Shown here: positions 26,354-37,250 of the stretch, one piece after another | How positions within the stretch are numbered: the stretch's first letter is position 1 | How the letters are laid out: the number at the start of each line of letters is the position of its first letter | NCBI GenBank assembly: GCA_021234155.1 | Contig: JAJEKV010000052.1 | Coordinates: 2,474,254-2,538,253, forward strand | Direction: 5' to 3' | Length of the DNA: 64,000 bases | Source of the DNA: Isoetes taiwanensis | Taxonomy: Eukaryota; Streptophyta; Lycopodiopsida; Isoetales; Isoetaceae | Position numbers and translations under genes: made by a program | Notes under the pieces: model-generated | What the model saw: the letters and a program-made list of their open reading frames with translations, nothing else | Told to the model about the DNA's origin: nothing | Database searches by the model: none

Positions 26354-26545
26354 TTTTTTTTGGGTTACCCCTAAGAAGACAAACCCTCGCTCATGTGGTT
26401 TTTTGGCATATTCTAACTATATATGCTAAAATATGCCAAAAACTGCTCCAAAATATTTGTTGCCAGTAAACAGTCGATCATCTGTGTTGCCGGTCGCTGC
26501 TGTTCGAACTGCCTAACCGGCATGAATTTTTGATGTTGTGCAAGG
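26354..26545 (+). repeat. Dispersed repeat A, copy 1
   Basis: GGGTTACCCCTA...TCATGTGG...TTGGCATATTCTAA...AAAATATGCCAA...CTGCTCCAAA...GTCGCTGCTGTT. Four copies of this family of about 170-200 bp exist in the window (also 31810-32020 minus, 40700-40900 plus, 44140-44260 plus). Confidence 0.75.
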
Positions 26546-29500
26546 TACCTACTAGCCAAAAAAATCCACATGAAGAGTGTTGGCGATGGTAGGAGTTCTT
26601 GACGCATTTTCGTCAGGGCAGATTGATGCCCTTCATCAACTTTTCCTTGCAGGAAATACTTTGATGATTATCCAAACACATGGATTTGAAGCCAGATAAG
26701 TGGAGGTTCTATTTTTTCGCTTCATACTAGGACTTTGTGATCAAAGTTTTGAACCTATCTTTGCCATCATGTATTTGCATCTGGAGATGCGGGCATAAGC
26801 ATGCTACACCCTATCAAAAAAAGTACCATTTAGGAACCATAAAACTACCTAAAAAAGTACCCAACACTGGGTACTGGGTACTTTTATAATATCTCAATAA
26901 CTACAAATGTTAAATTGAATGCATTCATTTTGGCCTCCAATAGTATTGTCTCTATCTTAGCCTTGAACATTGATATGCTTTTGACATTTTACATTGAACT
27001 TTTGAATTAGTTTTGACCAAAAGAACAAGAAAATAGTACCCAATCCAAAAGTACCTAGTGCAGGTACTTTGGCAGGTTCCAAAAATGGCAGGGTATAGCA
27101 TGCATATGCCCATGCCGATGAGGAAAACTGACTACCAGTTGCCAGATACTTGTTCGTTGGGAGGGCTCCTACCAAACCAGAGACTCAACTGGTTTTTGGT
27201 TTCTTTGTAGAGTTCTTAAAATTCATCCAAAATGCTAGTGTATAGTTAAATACAATAACCTCTGCTATAGCAAGCTGCCTGATTTTAGATAGACTATTTT
27301 ATCATACTTGAGTTTGAGAGACTTGCATCCCATTCAGTGAAGATAATGGTGTTGAATCTTCAGTTGCCATAGTTTTTAAGTGAAGAGTGCAAGATAGTGT
27401 TCCAAATTGCTGCTTGACATAACAAGCAATGTTGTGTACCATATTTTGTACATGCTGTAGCCCTAAATTTTGCATATGAAGTCTCTTGTTTTTCTCGAGA
27501 CGTAAAAAAAAGCTCAACCGGATTTCTTGCTTTTAAATCGGAATTTGGAGAGACCAACCCCTCCTGTTTTGCTATGCTTGATAAAAGGAGAATCAATAAA
27601 GCTTTAGTTCATGATAACAAAACCTACTTCTTCATTTTTATATACCCAAAGGCTTAGACAAAAAGGCGTACGTGCTTACAAAAAAAGGGTTTGGACAGTG
27701 GCCACTACGAAAAGGACACAGCCAGAAAGGCCGCTGCTATTGGAGCAACCACAGAACGCATACATATAGCATTCACCTGAAAAAGACCACAATGCCTCAA
27801 AAATACTCTCTCTTTCCTTCCTCGGTTGTATGAATTGACCTGCACAGCTTTGTAAACAAAAGTCAAAACTCCTACGTTAAGCTGTGTTTATAGTATTTAC
27901 ACAAATTCACACAAAACAAAAAGGACCTAGTACGAAATGGCAAAACAAAAACCATAAAAACACATTCTCGGACATCGAAGGGCAACCCCTCGTGCGCAGC
28001 ACCTTGTTATTATTGTCGTTTCCCTCCCAATCTGGCACCATTTTGATCTATAGCAGTTACTTCACGTTTCCATTTATGAGTTTCCATGGTTTTCTCTTTG
28101 TTCTGCCTCTTTAAAATGCTCTGGTCTAACATAGATCTCTGCAAAGATCTAACAGGTTATAAACTAAAACAAAGCCGTTGCATGAAGGCGATCTGCAAGG
28201 AGAGAGAGCATCCATGTAAGCTTCAGATATTTGATGGAGTGTTATAACCATTTTGTTTTCATATGTTGCATTATTGGAAATTGGATTGCTGGACAAGCAC
28301 AAGGTCAGTAATGATGACATAAAGAAGTTTGTATTTTGGTCAAAGGACTTCCTAAAAAATTGGAAGGCTAACAATGCAAAACATAAAGAGACACTGCCCC
28401 CTAAGATACTGGCCGAGTTGAGAAGAAAAGTGGCCCTTGTGAGGAAGATTACTGGAGAAGAAGACACTGTCCAGTATTCAGTCTCCATTGGGTACAAAGG
28501 TCTCTTGCCAAAATCAACTTCTTGCCTTAGAAACATATCACTCTTTGTGTTGGACAGTAGAGGTGGGAGAGGAGACATGGGGATGGACCAGAAGGACTAT
28601 AGCATCTTCTTTACCAGTTGTATAGGATTGACAACTAAGAGGTCCTTTACTATTGTCATCGTTTGTCATACAGGTGACTCACATCTGCATGCACTATCCG
28701 CTGCTCATGATCTGGAGTGCCTCAAAATTATTAAGGAAGGATGTCTAATATATAATGTTAGGGATAATGAGCTATGAACAGCACGGAAGATAGCACATGC
28801 GATCTTTATTATGATATCTATGCTGTCAGACGAGGAATATGATAATGCTAAGGCCAAGGGTGACAATAGCAGTGCATGGGAATGTTTTCTTCTAGATGAT
28901 CCAGACTTAACAACTATATTTTTTCATACGGATCAGGATCAGGATCATGAAGATGAGTCAGAAGAGGATGAGGATCGGGACCCTCTCCTCAGTGGTGAGA
29001 TCAAGTACGAGCTACTAACTAAGGAGAAGGGCCCCTTAAATAAAAATAATTTCCCCCCTGTCTTTGGCTGCTTATCTCGTCGAGGCTTTTGCTCCAATTG
29101 ACGCAACATGCTTGGAGCTTCATGTTGGAGGTTATATTGCCCGAGAGGCTCTAATAGGTGCTAGAAGATGCCACTGTTTTGTGATTGATGAGCAGGCAAA
29201 AGACTTTCTTGAACCATTCCTCATGCATGTATTTGCCAAATCTCCTAAAGGCCCTTATGGCAACCTGAAATCTTCAGCAATCAAAAGCCTCGTGGACTTG
29301 TCCAACTAAAAAATGGACGATGGTTCTGGTGAGGGAAGCAGTAATCCGCAGCCTGATAAGGAAAGTAATGAGCGATTGGCTGCTAAACTGGCTGCTTAAG
29401 GTAATGTGATAATGCAGAATATAGGGGATATCCTTGCCTCCCTTGCGGGTGATGCAACCAACAATAGAATAGATTCACAGGTTAATAGGGATTTAATTGA

Positions 29501-29709
29501 TAAGGCAACCAAGAGAGAAGGGGTCATTGATAACCCAAGCGACTCTAGTGATTCCCAAGTTTGCCAAATCAACACTAAAATAAAGTTAGTTTGAAGGACA
29601 TAAAGGAACTAATATAAAATAACAATTCTAATAGTCAGAAGAGCACGGAGATTAAGGGTGGCGAAGGGGAGAATGACGCCGATGACGACAGTGAAACTGA
29701 ATATGATAG

Positions 29710-29982
29710 GTATGGCAGGACGCTCATTGAATGTACTTAGTATTGCTCGCCTTGCAGATGAAATCGTGCCAAGCATGATTTAGTTTATCTTTAGTTTGAA
29801 TTAAATCGCGCCACGTGCTTTAATTACATTTCATTGTCAGACTAAATCACGTCAAGCGCGATTTGGTTAAGCCTAACACAAATCACGTCTGGCGCGTTTG
29901 TATTGTTTCAATGTATAATATAAGGATAAGGATGTGCATGTTAATCATATCTTGCTGACCAGATACATGTTTGATGTTTCAG
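29710..29982 (+). other. Intron, 273 bp, phase 2
   Basis: GATAG|GTATGG at 29709/29710 and GTTTCAG|CTTCCC at 29982/29983, with a CTGAC branch-site candidate near 29955. Splicing joins acidic ..ETEYD-S to FPCVSKKVVVFDLKG in one frame. Confidence 0.6.
29755..29900. repeat. Four AAATCRYG palindrome words inside the intron
   Basis: AAATCGTGCCAAGCATGATTT (29759-29779) and related words near 29804, 29845 and 29879 share the form AAATC-R-Y-G..C-R-Y-GATTT. They are imperfect palindromes, like the TGTCTAT family, but with a different core. Confidence 0.6.
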
Positions 29983-30611
29983 CTTCCCTTGCGTTTCTAA
30001 AAAGGTTGTGGTATTCGACCTAAAGGGGTTCTTTGTAAGACTTTTCCAAAAAATAAAGTGGCGCCAGATCATTTTCACCAGACACCAGTAGAATCAAATT
30101 CCACGTGGATCTATCCGCAGCCGCACTTGAAGGAGATGCTAGATGAGGCATTTAGATTATTTCGAGTTGGTATTTGGTCAAACTCCGGAACATCAAGGAT
30201 ATTGTGGAGGCACTGGAGGAAATGGGTAGACATTGGTTGACCTTTTGGGATCAACACAAATGTGTGAAGTGCACTAACCCCAAAGATCCAACAGGCAAGC
30301 CCATCTTCATCAAACACTTGAGTAACATGATGGACGAACTTGGTATCGAGAATAATGATGATATAATCATAATCGATGATGATGCTCTCAAATGCTTCTA
30401 CAATCAAACGCAGGCCCTGAATCCACCATCTTATGATCCAAGAAATTTTGCGACAGATGATTTTCTGGTGAAGTTTATGTTTATTATAAATAATTTGGCT
30501 ATGGGGATGATAGTGCGTGAAGTGTTAGATTCACACCCTGAACTAGATAGAACGGCTGACATGGAACCATGCCTTGTTAAATACGTGAAAAAACATGGAT
30601 TGATCCCTTAG

Positions 30612-31809
30612 TGTTTTATTGGAATATATGATATTTTTATATGATATTCGTGTCATGTATCCATAATTTCGGATCTCCAATTGCCTTGCAAATAATGCAA
30701 TCTGTTATTATCTAACCTATTATTTTCATCTCAATGCTCTTCAATTTTGGTGTCATCTATCTTAGCAACTTGCCCTTCATTAAACCCCTAGAAGACAATT
30801 GCAGGTTGGCGTTATTTTGGAGTTGACATAATCTCAATTTAAGTGGATGTCGGTTATCTCAAAACAAGTAGAAGAAAGTGAAATTGCTTCTAAATCATGT
30901 TACTAGGTTGATTGAACAGGAGTAAGCGTGTTCTGTATTTGTTGTCATATGCTATGTTAATGTGTGGTGTGTCATGTGGTTTGGTGATAAAATGGGAGTT
31001 AGCATCTTATGCAATAGCCAATACTGTAGTTTTAATATTTTAGGTGGTATATGGCTGGTAGGATGTGATGTTGCATAGTGTAAATATTGTGAGATGATTC
31101 TTCTTATCATAGTGTTGAGAGATGCAGCAATGGGAACACGTGGTATGAAGATGCAGCATAGTCTGTGTGTTGGTCTATTGTGGTTGGAATATATTACAAA
31201 CTAATGTGATGGATTGGCACGTTTGTGTTATGTGAAAGTGAATATGATGTTATATAGCATCACAAGTATGGTGGCAATTTATGATGTCTTTATGAGGCAG
31301 ATAGAATGACAAGTATGATGTCAAAAATGGTGTGTTGTAGCAAGGTTGGTATGATGAAAAACGTTTGCATCGTCGAAGACCTTGTCCGGACTCAAATGTA
31401 GCTTTAGTTAACATACGATTCTGGCAGAACATAATGCACATAATGTAGTCTAACATCCAAACTTAACTAAACATTTCATATAAGGGAAACTTTTCTTATG
31501 GTATTCATTCTGGTCATCTTGATGGGGCACAATATAACAGTGCATGGAACACAGCTTGCCTAGCAAATATGCGAGGCATACATATAACAAATTGTACATC
31601 CTCACCATGTCACCGTTCAGTTCAAATCCGGCCTTAAGCTTCAACGATCCTTCCTTCAGCTTCATATCCGGCAGATCCTTAAGCAAGAGAGACAAAGATC
31701 CAGCAGTAGACCTTGTTTTCCTAACCATCAACCCCAAGTCGAATTACTTCCCTGCGGCAACACCTCTGCTCCATTCCCCAATACAACCCATCAACGTTTT
31801 TTTGCTATG
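30612..31809. other. Non-coding stretch
   Basis: T/G-rich sequence. Short minus frames at 31250-31456 and 31450-31737 have no recognisable content. Confidence 0.4.
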
Positions 31810-32020
31810 GATTGTTCCATTGCTTAGAAGAAGCAAGCATCAGTTAACCGGTTTTCAAGAGGCTGCCCAACAACAGTAGCCACCACCAGTTTACCCATGA
31901 TAGCAAGTTTGGAGGAGTCATTGGCATATGCTTGGCATATATTGGTATATACCTAAAATATGCCATAACCCCACATGGACAAGGGCTTGCCCCCCTAGGG
32001 GCAACACAAAAACTGTAGGT
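31810..32020 (-). repeat. Dispersed repeat A, copy 2 (inverted)
   Basis: Read on the minus strand: TTGCCCCTAGGGGGGCAAGC, CCATGTGGGGTTATGGCATA, GCATATGCCAATGACTCCTC and AAAACCGGTTAAC. It is closest to copy 3 at 40.7 kb. Confidence 0.75.
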
Positions 32021-32109
32021 ATTAAATGTTCATGGCAGTTATTATGTCTCAAATGAATTTGGAGGCAGTTTAGCCACTTTCGAACTTTTCTCCTTCAAAA
32101 AATTCTTGC

Positions 32110-32485
32110 TTCAAACTTTTTTCTTAGGCACAGCTCAGCTCGATCTTGATCTCTTAGGTGCTCGATCTCGATCTCCTCAAGACTCGAGTTCGGCTCAAAA
32201 CTTAGCTCTTCAAATCTCGGCCCAAAAATCAGCTCAAAGCTCAACTCAAAGCTCGGCTCAAATCCGACAAGATTAGTTCTAGGTCTTATTTAAACTATGT
32301 TATTTCTAGGTCTTATTCTCAAGAACTCTCAAGTTCTTATTTTGTTCTTATTTCTAGTTCTCTTATTCTTATTCTACTTCTCTTATTCTTATTTCCAGTT
32401 CTCAAGTTCTTATTCTGTTTCTTATTTCTAGTTATTCTGTTCTTATTTCTGGTTATTTTAGTTCTTATTCTCAGAATTTGGACAA
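32110..32485. repeat. Two adjoining simple-repeat blocks
   Basis: AGCTC(A/G)AAACTC-type words (32130-32270) pass into TTCTTATTTCTAGTTC / TTATTCTTATT words (32275-32475). They lie directly upstream of the transposase relic and may be subterminal repeats of that element. Confidence 0.6.
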
Positions 32486-32518
32486 CTTCAAAAAGATAGG
32501 ATTAATTTCATTTACTCC

Positions 32519-34575
32519 TTGTGTAGGAATTCCAGCTATGATGAAAACACAGGAAGGCTACTATATCAATTGAGGGGCATGAAGGTATGTATGAGAGCAT
32601 TGAGATGGATTCTTGGGGTGAGCAAGTCTTCATTTTACAGATACTGGGAGCAGGTTAGAAAAGGGCACAGTTTGTTCCAACATGGTAATGCACTCACTTT
32701 GAAACCTAGAGCAAATACTCTCAAGGCCATTGCAGTCTTCGAGAGCTTTGTGAGATACATGTCTCAATCTATGCCCCACAAGTCGAAGGTGAACGAGCAC
32801 GGTGTGCGAGTGGTGCAAAGAGTGTTGCCACAACACTATATCCAAAAGGAGTGCCTTAAGGAGGTCAACTCCATCCTGGAAACTACTGGAGGTAGGCCTC
32901 TTTCTCAATCACATTTCAGCAAGTTATGGAGCACTCACTTCTCGGGGCGTGAGTGTCCTACAACACATGCCATTCTCAAAGTGCAACACTTGCATTCAAC
33001 TCAAGGATACACTTGCATCAACCGCAATAGAGAAAGAAAGAATGGCAATTAGGGGGAGCAATTTGCGAGATCACCAAAGGGACCAAATATCATGTAGACA
33101 GGTTGTATTGGCGGTGGGAGAACATTTTCTCGAGATGCAAATTTACAAATTTTTGTGTATAATTCATTATAAGATGGACCAACACAAGACTTTCTTGCCA
33201 AAGCTAGATCCTTTACCCAAGCGTTGTCAAAACGCGGCTTTTGATGAAAGTAAGTCCGGGGGGTGTATTAACACATGGTCATGGAACTGGAACATATGGT
33301 CATTTTGTGCTTGATCTATGGAGAGATGATCCAAACTTCCATGTGAGCTCTATTTTCAAGTGCCTGAGAACACTAGAGAAAGGATCGATAGAAGGGAGGA
33401 GGTATTCCCCTTTAGCACCCATTTTTGAGGCTTTGATGGATGATCAACCGCTTTGTTACCAAAGGCAGATAAAAAACCTCACATCCAAGGTGTCTAGTGA
33501 ATCAAGGAGGACTTGGGATGATTTCCCCTTACTTGAGAAATCATTGCCTGAGGAGCTATGTGTTCAGTTGGACAACTGTTGGAAAGAAAACAAGAATAGA
33601 TGGATGTTTGGGGCAATGTCATACTTGGCCAAAGTGGGAGTATTCAAAGTTGTGAAAGTGGGATTCATGATGGTTGGGCATACGCATGATGATATAGATG
33701 GATTCTTTGGAACTTTCTCCACCAAGCTCAAGAGAGAAAACGTGACCACTCTCCCTGAACTAATGGATGTGTTTGAGAGCTGCATTGACCCCAACCCAAT
33801 GGCTTTCTTGATGGATGAGGTTGCAGATTGGAAATCATTTGTAGAGGGATACTTGCTAGATGGTAAGGACCAGTTGACAGGACACACAAAGCCACTTCAG
33901 TTCAAGTTTTGGGTTAGGGATGGAATACCAATCATGCAATATAAGTGGAGACCGGTGACAAGTTGTGGATGCACGTACAAGGTATCGAGTTGTGGCAAAG
34001 GGGTGCTCTTTGGTGAAGTTCTCATTCCTAAAGGGCAGCCAAAACCACTACCTCCCTTCAAAACAGTCAAAGACTCTAGCCAACTAGTGAAGGGCATCAA
34101 GGATTACATAACGCACTGGGATGATGTTCGAAATGGAAAGCACACCTCCACTCTTAAGAAAAATCAAATGGACTCCCTAATCAAGTACTGGGAGAAAGTT
34201 GTGACATGCTTAGAAACCGAACGACCATGTGGGAGGGAGCTAAGAGATCGGGTTCTTGCCGAGTCAAGATGGGAGGGTTCTCAAGGTGCAAGCACGTCTA
34301 AGAATGCTCACACAGGTCCCAACAAGGGTTCCAAGTGGTTTGTGGGAAGTAAGGCCTCAAAGCCGAAGTGGTTTGATCTTCCTGAGTGGGATCCCTTTGA
34401 GGACATCAAGGAAGGATACTTTGTGCTAGTAAGGCCTGATGATGAGGACTGTCCAATATGGTTAGGGGTGGCACTCTCTGATGTAACTACCACTATGCCT
34501 GATGGAGAGGAGTTGCGTCCGGATTCCAAATTCAATATTGGGAGCCCATTGGGAGACACAAGAAGGGCAACTTGA
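32519..34575 (+). pseudogene. GHTH-type (DUF7869-like) transposase, best-preserved copy
   Basis: Three frames cover one protein. 32519-33050 gives MKVCMRALRWILGVSKSSFYR (N-terminal fold). 32940-33300 gives FSKCNTCIQLKDTL (Cys pair) and FLCIIHYKMDQHKTFLPKLD. 33241-34575 is an uninterrupted 444-codon frame with GGVLTHGHGTGTYGHFVLDL, VQLDNCWKENKNRWMFGAMS, VGFMMVGHTHDDIDGFFGTF, EVADWKSFVEGY and TKPLQFKFWVRDGIPIMQY. Family members that I know read IIHDKMDH at the first motif. Here the Asp is Tyr (IIHYKMD), so the presumed first acidic residue is missing. TTGTGTAG|G just upstream of 32525 could be an intron acceptor. I infer a DDE/RNase H-like transposase, dead through two frameshifts and the lost Asp. 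Confidence 0.65.
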
Positions 34576-35100
34576 AGGAGCAATACAATCGACCTTTGGG
34601 AGAAGAAGTGGAGGGCAAATTATGCTGACCCTCAAAGGAGGGAATTGGTGGAGTGTGTGGTATGGTCATATCCAAGTTCTCACATTGCAAAGGACAACAC
34701 ACACAAGATCCCAAAAAGGGAGATGGACAAGGCCATGAGCAACCTCCATGCTTTATCATTGTATGAGGGTAGATAATATTGAGAAGTTTGAAAACTTTCT
34801 CAACTAGTGGTTTGTAAAATTTATGAGGAAAACAAGTAACCCAATTCTTTGTATGTCATGTGTAATTCTATTCAAGCAATCAATTCAGAAATTTCCTTTT
34901 TGGTGTGTGAGTCCCATTTTCAGTCCGAGTCCCAAAATTCAAGATTTGTCCCACTTTAATTAAATACGACTTTCTGTTTTTATTTCTAGGTATATGAAAG
35001 AACAAATATATACAGAATAAGAAATAGTGTCATGAAAGAACATAATAAGACAGAACATATACAAATGAAATGTATATATATGTTCTAATTCTATATCCCA
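34576..35100. other. 3' flank of the transposase relic
   Basis: Contains GTCCCACTTTAATTAAATAC at about 34948, also found at about 1677 next to the GATTC minisatellite. It may be a subterminal mark of this element type. Confidence 0.35.
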
Positions 35101-35102
35101 TA

Positions 35103-35510
35103 TCTATCTCCTCTTACTCTTATTCATCCAATCTATTTTCTATTGCTTTCTCCTATTGCTATCTATCTATCTAGCATCTATTGCTATCTACACAAGAATT
35201 CTATCTATCTCCTATCTGCACAAAAATCCTATATGCACAAGTATCCTATCTACAATTGCTATTGCTCTGCACGAGAACTATCTGCACCAGAATTGCAAAT
35301 GTTATTGCTCTGCACCAGAATTGCACCAGATACCTAGTGATCTATACCAGATACCTAGTGGTCTCTACCAGAAAGCAAGAATTGCTATTGCTATCTGCAC
35401 CAGAATTGCACTAGAATCCTATCTGCGCCAGAATTGCAATTGCTCTGCTATTGCAATTGCTATTGCTATCTGCACAAGAATCCTATCTGCAAATGCTATT
35501 GCTATTCATA
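35103..35510 (+). repeat. Minisatellite of CTATCTGCACCAGAATTGCA words
   Basis: Units of about 20-32 bp made of CTATCTGCAC(C/A)AGAAT(T/C)(G/C)C and TATTGCAATTGCTATTGC recur at least ten times. The first part is (CTAT)n. Open frames of 64-129 codons here come from the repeat. Confidence 0.8.
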
Positions 35511-36095
35511 TATCTGTTCATATTCCTTCTCTTCTTGCTTTTTGAGAAGTTCGTTTGTTTTTAAGTATCTTACCTGCTTTTATTATTTTATCCTTGCAGA
35601 TTCAAATTTGAAACTTGTTGTTCAAGTTCCTGGTTCACCTCTTTGTCTCGTAAAATCTGGTAAGTAATGTAATGCTCTCTGCCTTTAACTAGATCTATGT
35701 ATCAAATGCGTATTTTTTTTTTTTCCTTTCTATTATATGATATGCTACATGCTTAGAATGGATGAAATTGTGCTTGGCACATCTCAACTTTTAGTCTCAT
35801 GTGCCACTCTAGTATGGAGGTTCGAATTGAAAACTGTATTTTATGTTATTTACTAAGAATCGCATTGTTACCATAATGGATAGATGTAAAAATGCATTCC
35901 ATATTCTACATGAGCTTTTGTAGGCATCTCTGGTGGTTGCACTTGAATCTTACATTCTAGAAGCTCTTGAACAAGATGCAAGTTTCTATCATGGGAATAC
36001 ACTGATCCTATATTTCCCAAATCTTTTGGGTAAAGTTTCTTATCCTGCACATTGTGATTGCATTGTGGAGGATATAAATAAGTTTAGTTCAATTC
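35511..36095. other. Non-coding stretch
   Basis: No recognised gene; ends at a run of 22 or more T (36098-36119) followed by a G/A-rich tract. Confidence 0.4.
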
Positions 36096-36299
36096 ATTTT
36101 TTTTTTTTTTTTTTTTTTTGGAGGGGGGGAGAAGGGGAGAGGAGAGTGTGGAGGGGGAGGAGGAGGAGGCATTCTAGAATGGGGCTCGCATGAAACCAAC
36201 AAAACCGCCCCTAGCTAGGCTTCTCATTCATCTCAGCAGATTTTCTACAATGGTGGATAGTGGATAGCCGCACACATGCGAACTACCCATGAAAAATAA

Positions 36300-36910
36300 A
36301 GGGAATATCCAATTATATAATTTGGACCCCATAAAATATAATGCTAATAGATGTTTGGCTTGTGTACCTGCCGAAAGCTTATCACCGGGATTAAAAAACC
36401 CCGCCCTTTTGGGTTTTCGAGGAAAAACCCTAGTGATAAGCCTTCGGCAAGGGGCTTGGACAAATGTAAGGCAGAGAAATCGCTCCCAAAACCCACGAAT
36501 GGAGAAGTCGAAGCTGCTGCCGCTTGCCAACCTGTACCTGTACATCACCAACACTGGAAAAAATGTGACAAAACAAACCTCCCAAAGTGGAGGGGCTGAT
36601 CACGCGTGCCACGCGACAATAAAACAATAACCTCTTCAAATAGAGGGGCTGGTCATGCCTGCCAGGCGACAAATACATTAAACAAAGAAGGGGGGAAGGG
36701 TGGGTTCAAAGAAAAAAGAAGAAGGTATTGCTGAGAGAGAAGAGGAAGCGCCGATGAGACGTTGATGCAGAACCGCGCCTAAAATAGCGATCTCCCAACC
36801 AGAGGAGGCATGCGCCGCATGCATGCATGCAAGACATGCAAGACATGCATGCTCGCCCCATTCTAGAATGGCGATCCGATGTCTCAGATCGATGGGATTC
36901 TAGAATGGGG
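36300..36910 (+). repeat. Dispersed repeat B, copy 1
   Basis: A unit of about 600 bp. It has a hairpin (TGCCGAAAGCTTATCAC at 36369-36385 pairing with 36433-36449, 16 of 17 bases), then AACCCCGCCCTTTTGGG in the loop. Next are two GAGGGGCTG(G/A)TCA words (36590 and 36641). A part rich in GCATGCATGCATGC and CTCGCCCCATTCTAGAATGG follows. An inverted copy lies at 49243-49760. Confidence 0.75.
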
Positions 36911-37250
36911 CTCGCATGAAACCAACAAAACCGCCCGAATACCAAAGGACACAGGATGAAGGCTAAAGAAGTGTCAAGGCCGAGAAAGGACATGCCACAG
37001 CATGAAGGAAACGCCAAATTGGCCAAATCAAGCAGGGAGAAGCCCCTCCCCTGCATGGGTTCAAAGAAAAAAAAAAGGAAGAAGGTACTGCTGAGAGAGA
37101 AGAGGAAGCGCCGATGAGACGTTGATGCAGAACCGCGCCTAAAATAGCGATCTCCCAACCAGAGGAGGCATGCGCCGCATGCATGCATGCAAGACATGCA
37201 TGCTCGCCCCATTCTAGAATGGCGATCCGAAGTCTCGGATCGATGGGATT
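36709..37250 (+). repeat. 360-bp tandem duplication of the repeat B 3' part
   Basis: GAAGGTATTGCTGAGAGAGA starts at 36721, and GAAGGTACTGCTGAGAGAGA at 37081. Both continue almost identically to GATCGATGGGATT (about 36898 and 37250). The first copy has one extra GCAAGACAT unit. The 168-codon minus-strand frame across it is an artefact of the duplication. Confidence 0.85.

Larger units (their letters stand above)
22856..28007. mobile_element. Putative 5.15-kb TIR-bounded non-autonomous element
   Basis: ACAAGGTGCTGCGCACGA starts at 22856, and its reverse complement ends at 28007. With one indel the two ends match over about 54 bp (GGGTTGCCCT, then GATG, then TGTGTTTT). A third copy of the same end lies alone at 46847-46875. 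The interior has no transposase and no recognisable gene. It carries a tandem repeat (25331-25510) and another dispersed repeat (26354-26545). I found no clear target-site duplication (A-run on the left, TATTATT on the right). It might instead be two separate short elements in opposite orientation. Confidence 0.5.
28238..30611 (+). pseudogene. Multidomain gene ending in an FCP1/HAD phosphatase-like domain
   Basis: One frame runs 28253-29101 with a single TGA at 28775-28777. It holds DDIKKFVFWSKDFLKNWKAN and FTIVIVCHTGDSHLHAL, and an acidic stretch (HEDESEEDEDRDP). After a frame change near 29050 the text TCLELHVGGYIAREALIGAR-RCHCFVIDEQ follows. It weakly resembles the S-adenosylmethionine-binding edge of DNA adenine methyltransferases (GSG..REAL..GRRC..E.D), but I cannot confirm that. 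Ser/Asp-rich linkers then lead to an intron (29710-29982). Beyond it come KKVVVFDLKGFFVRLFQK (HAD nucleophile), LKEMLDEAFRLFRVGIWSNS, LTFWDQHKCVKC, GKPIFIKHL and DIIIIDDDALKCF (30174-30611). The final frame change near 30180 and two further stops (near 29308 and 29397) make it a likely pseudogene. Its closest relative here is the minus-strand HAD gene at 16.6-17.7 kb. Confidence 0.55.

Noticed and set aside
28126..28578. A 150-codon minus-strand frame
   Set aside because: Antisense shadow of the plus-strand HAD gene frame, which has motif support downstream and intron phase support.
35143..35667. Overlapping plus-strand frames of 64-129 codons
   Set aside because: Generated by the CTATCTGCACCAGAAT minisatellite.
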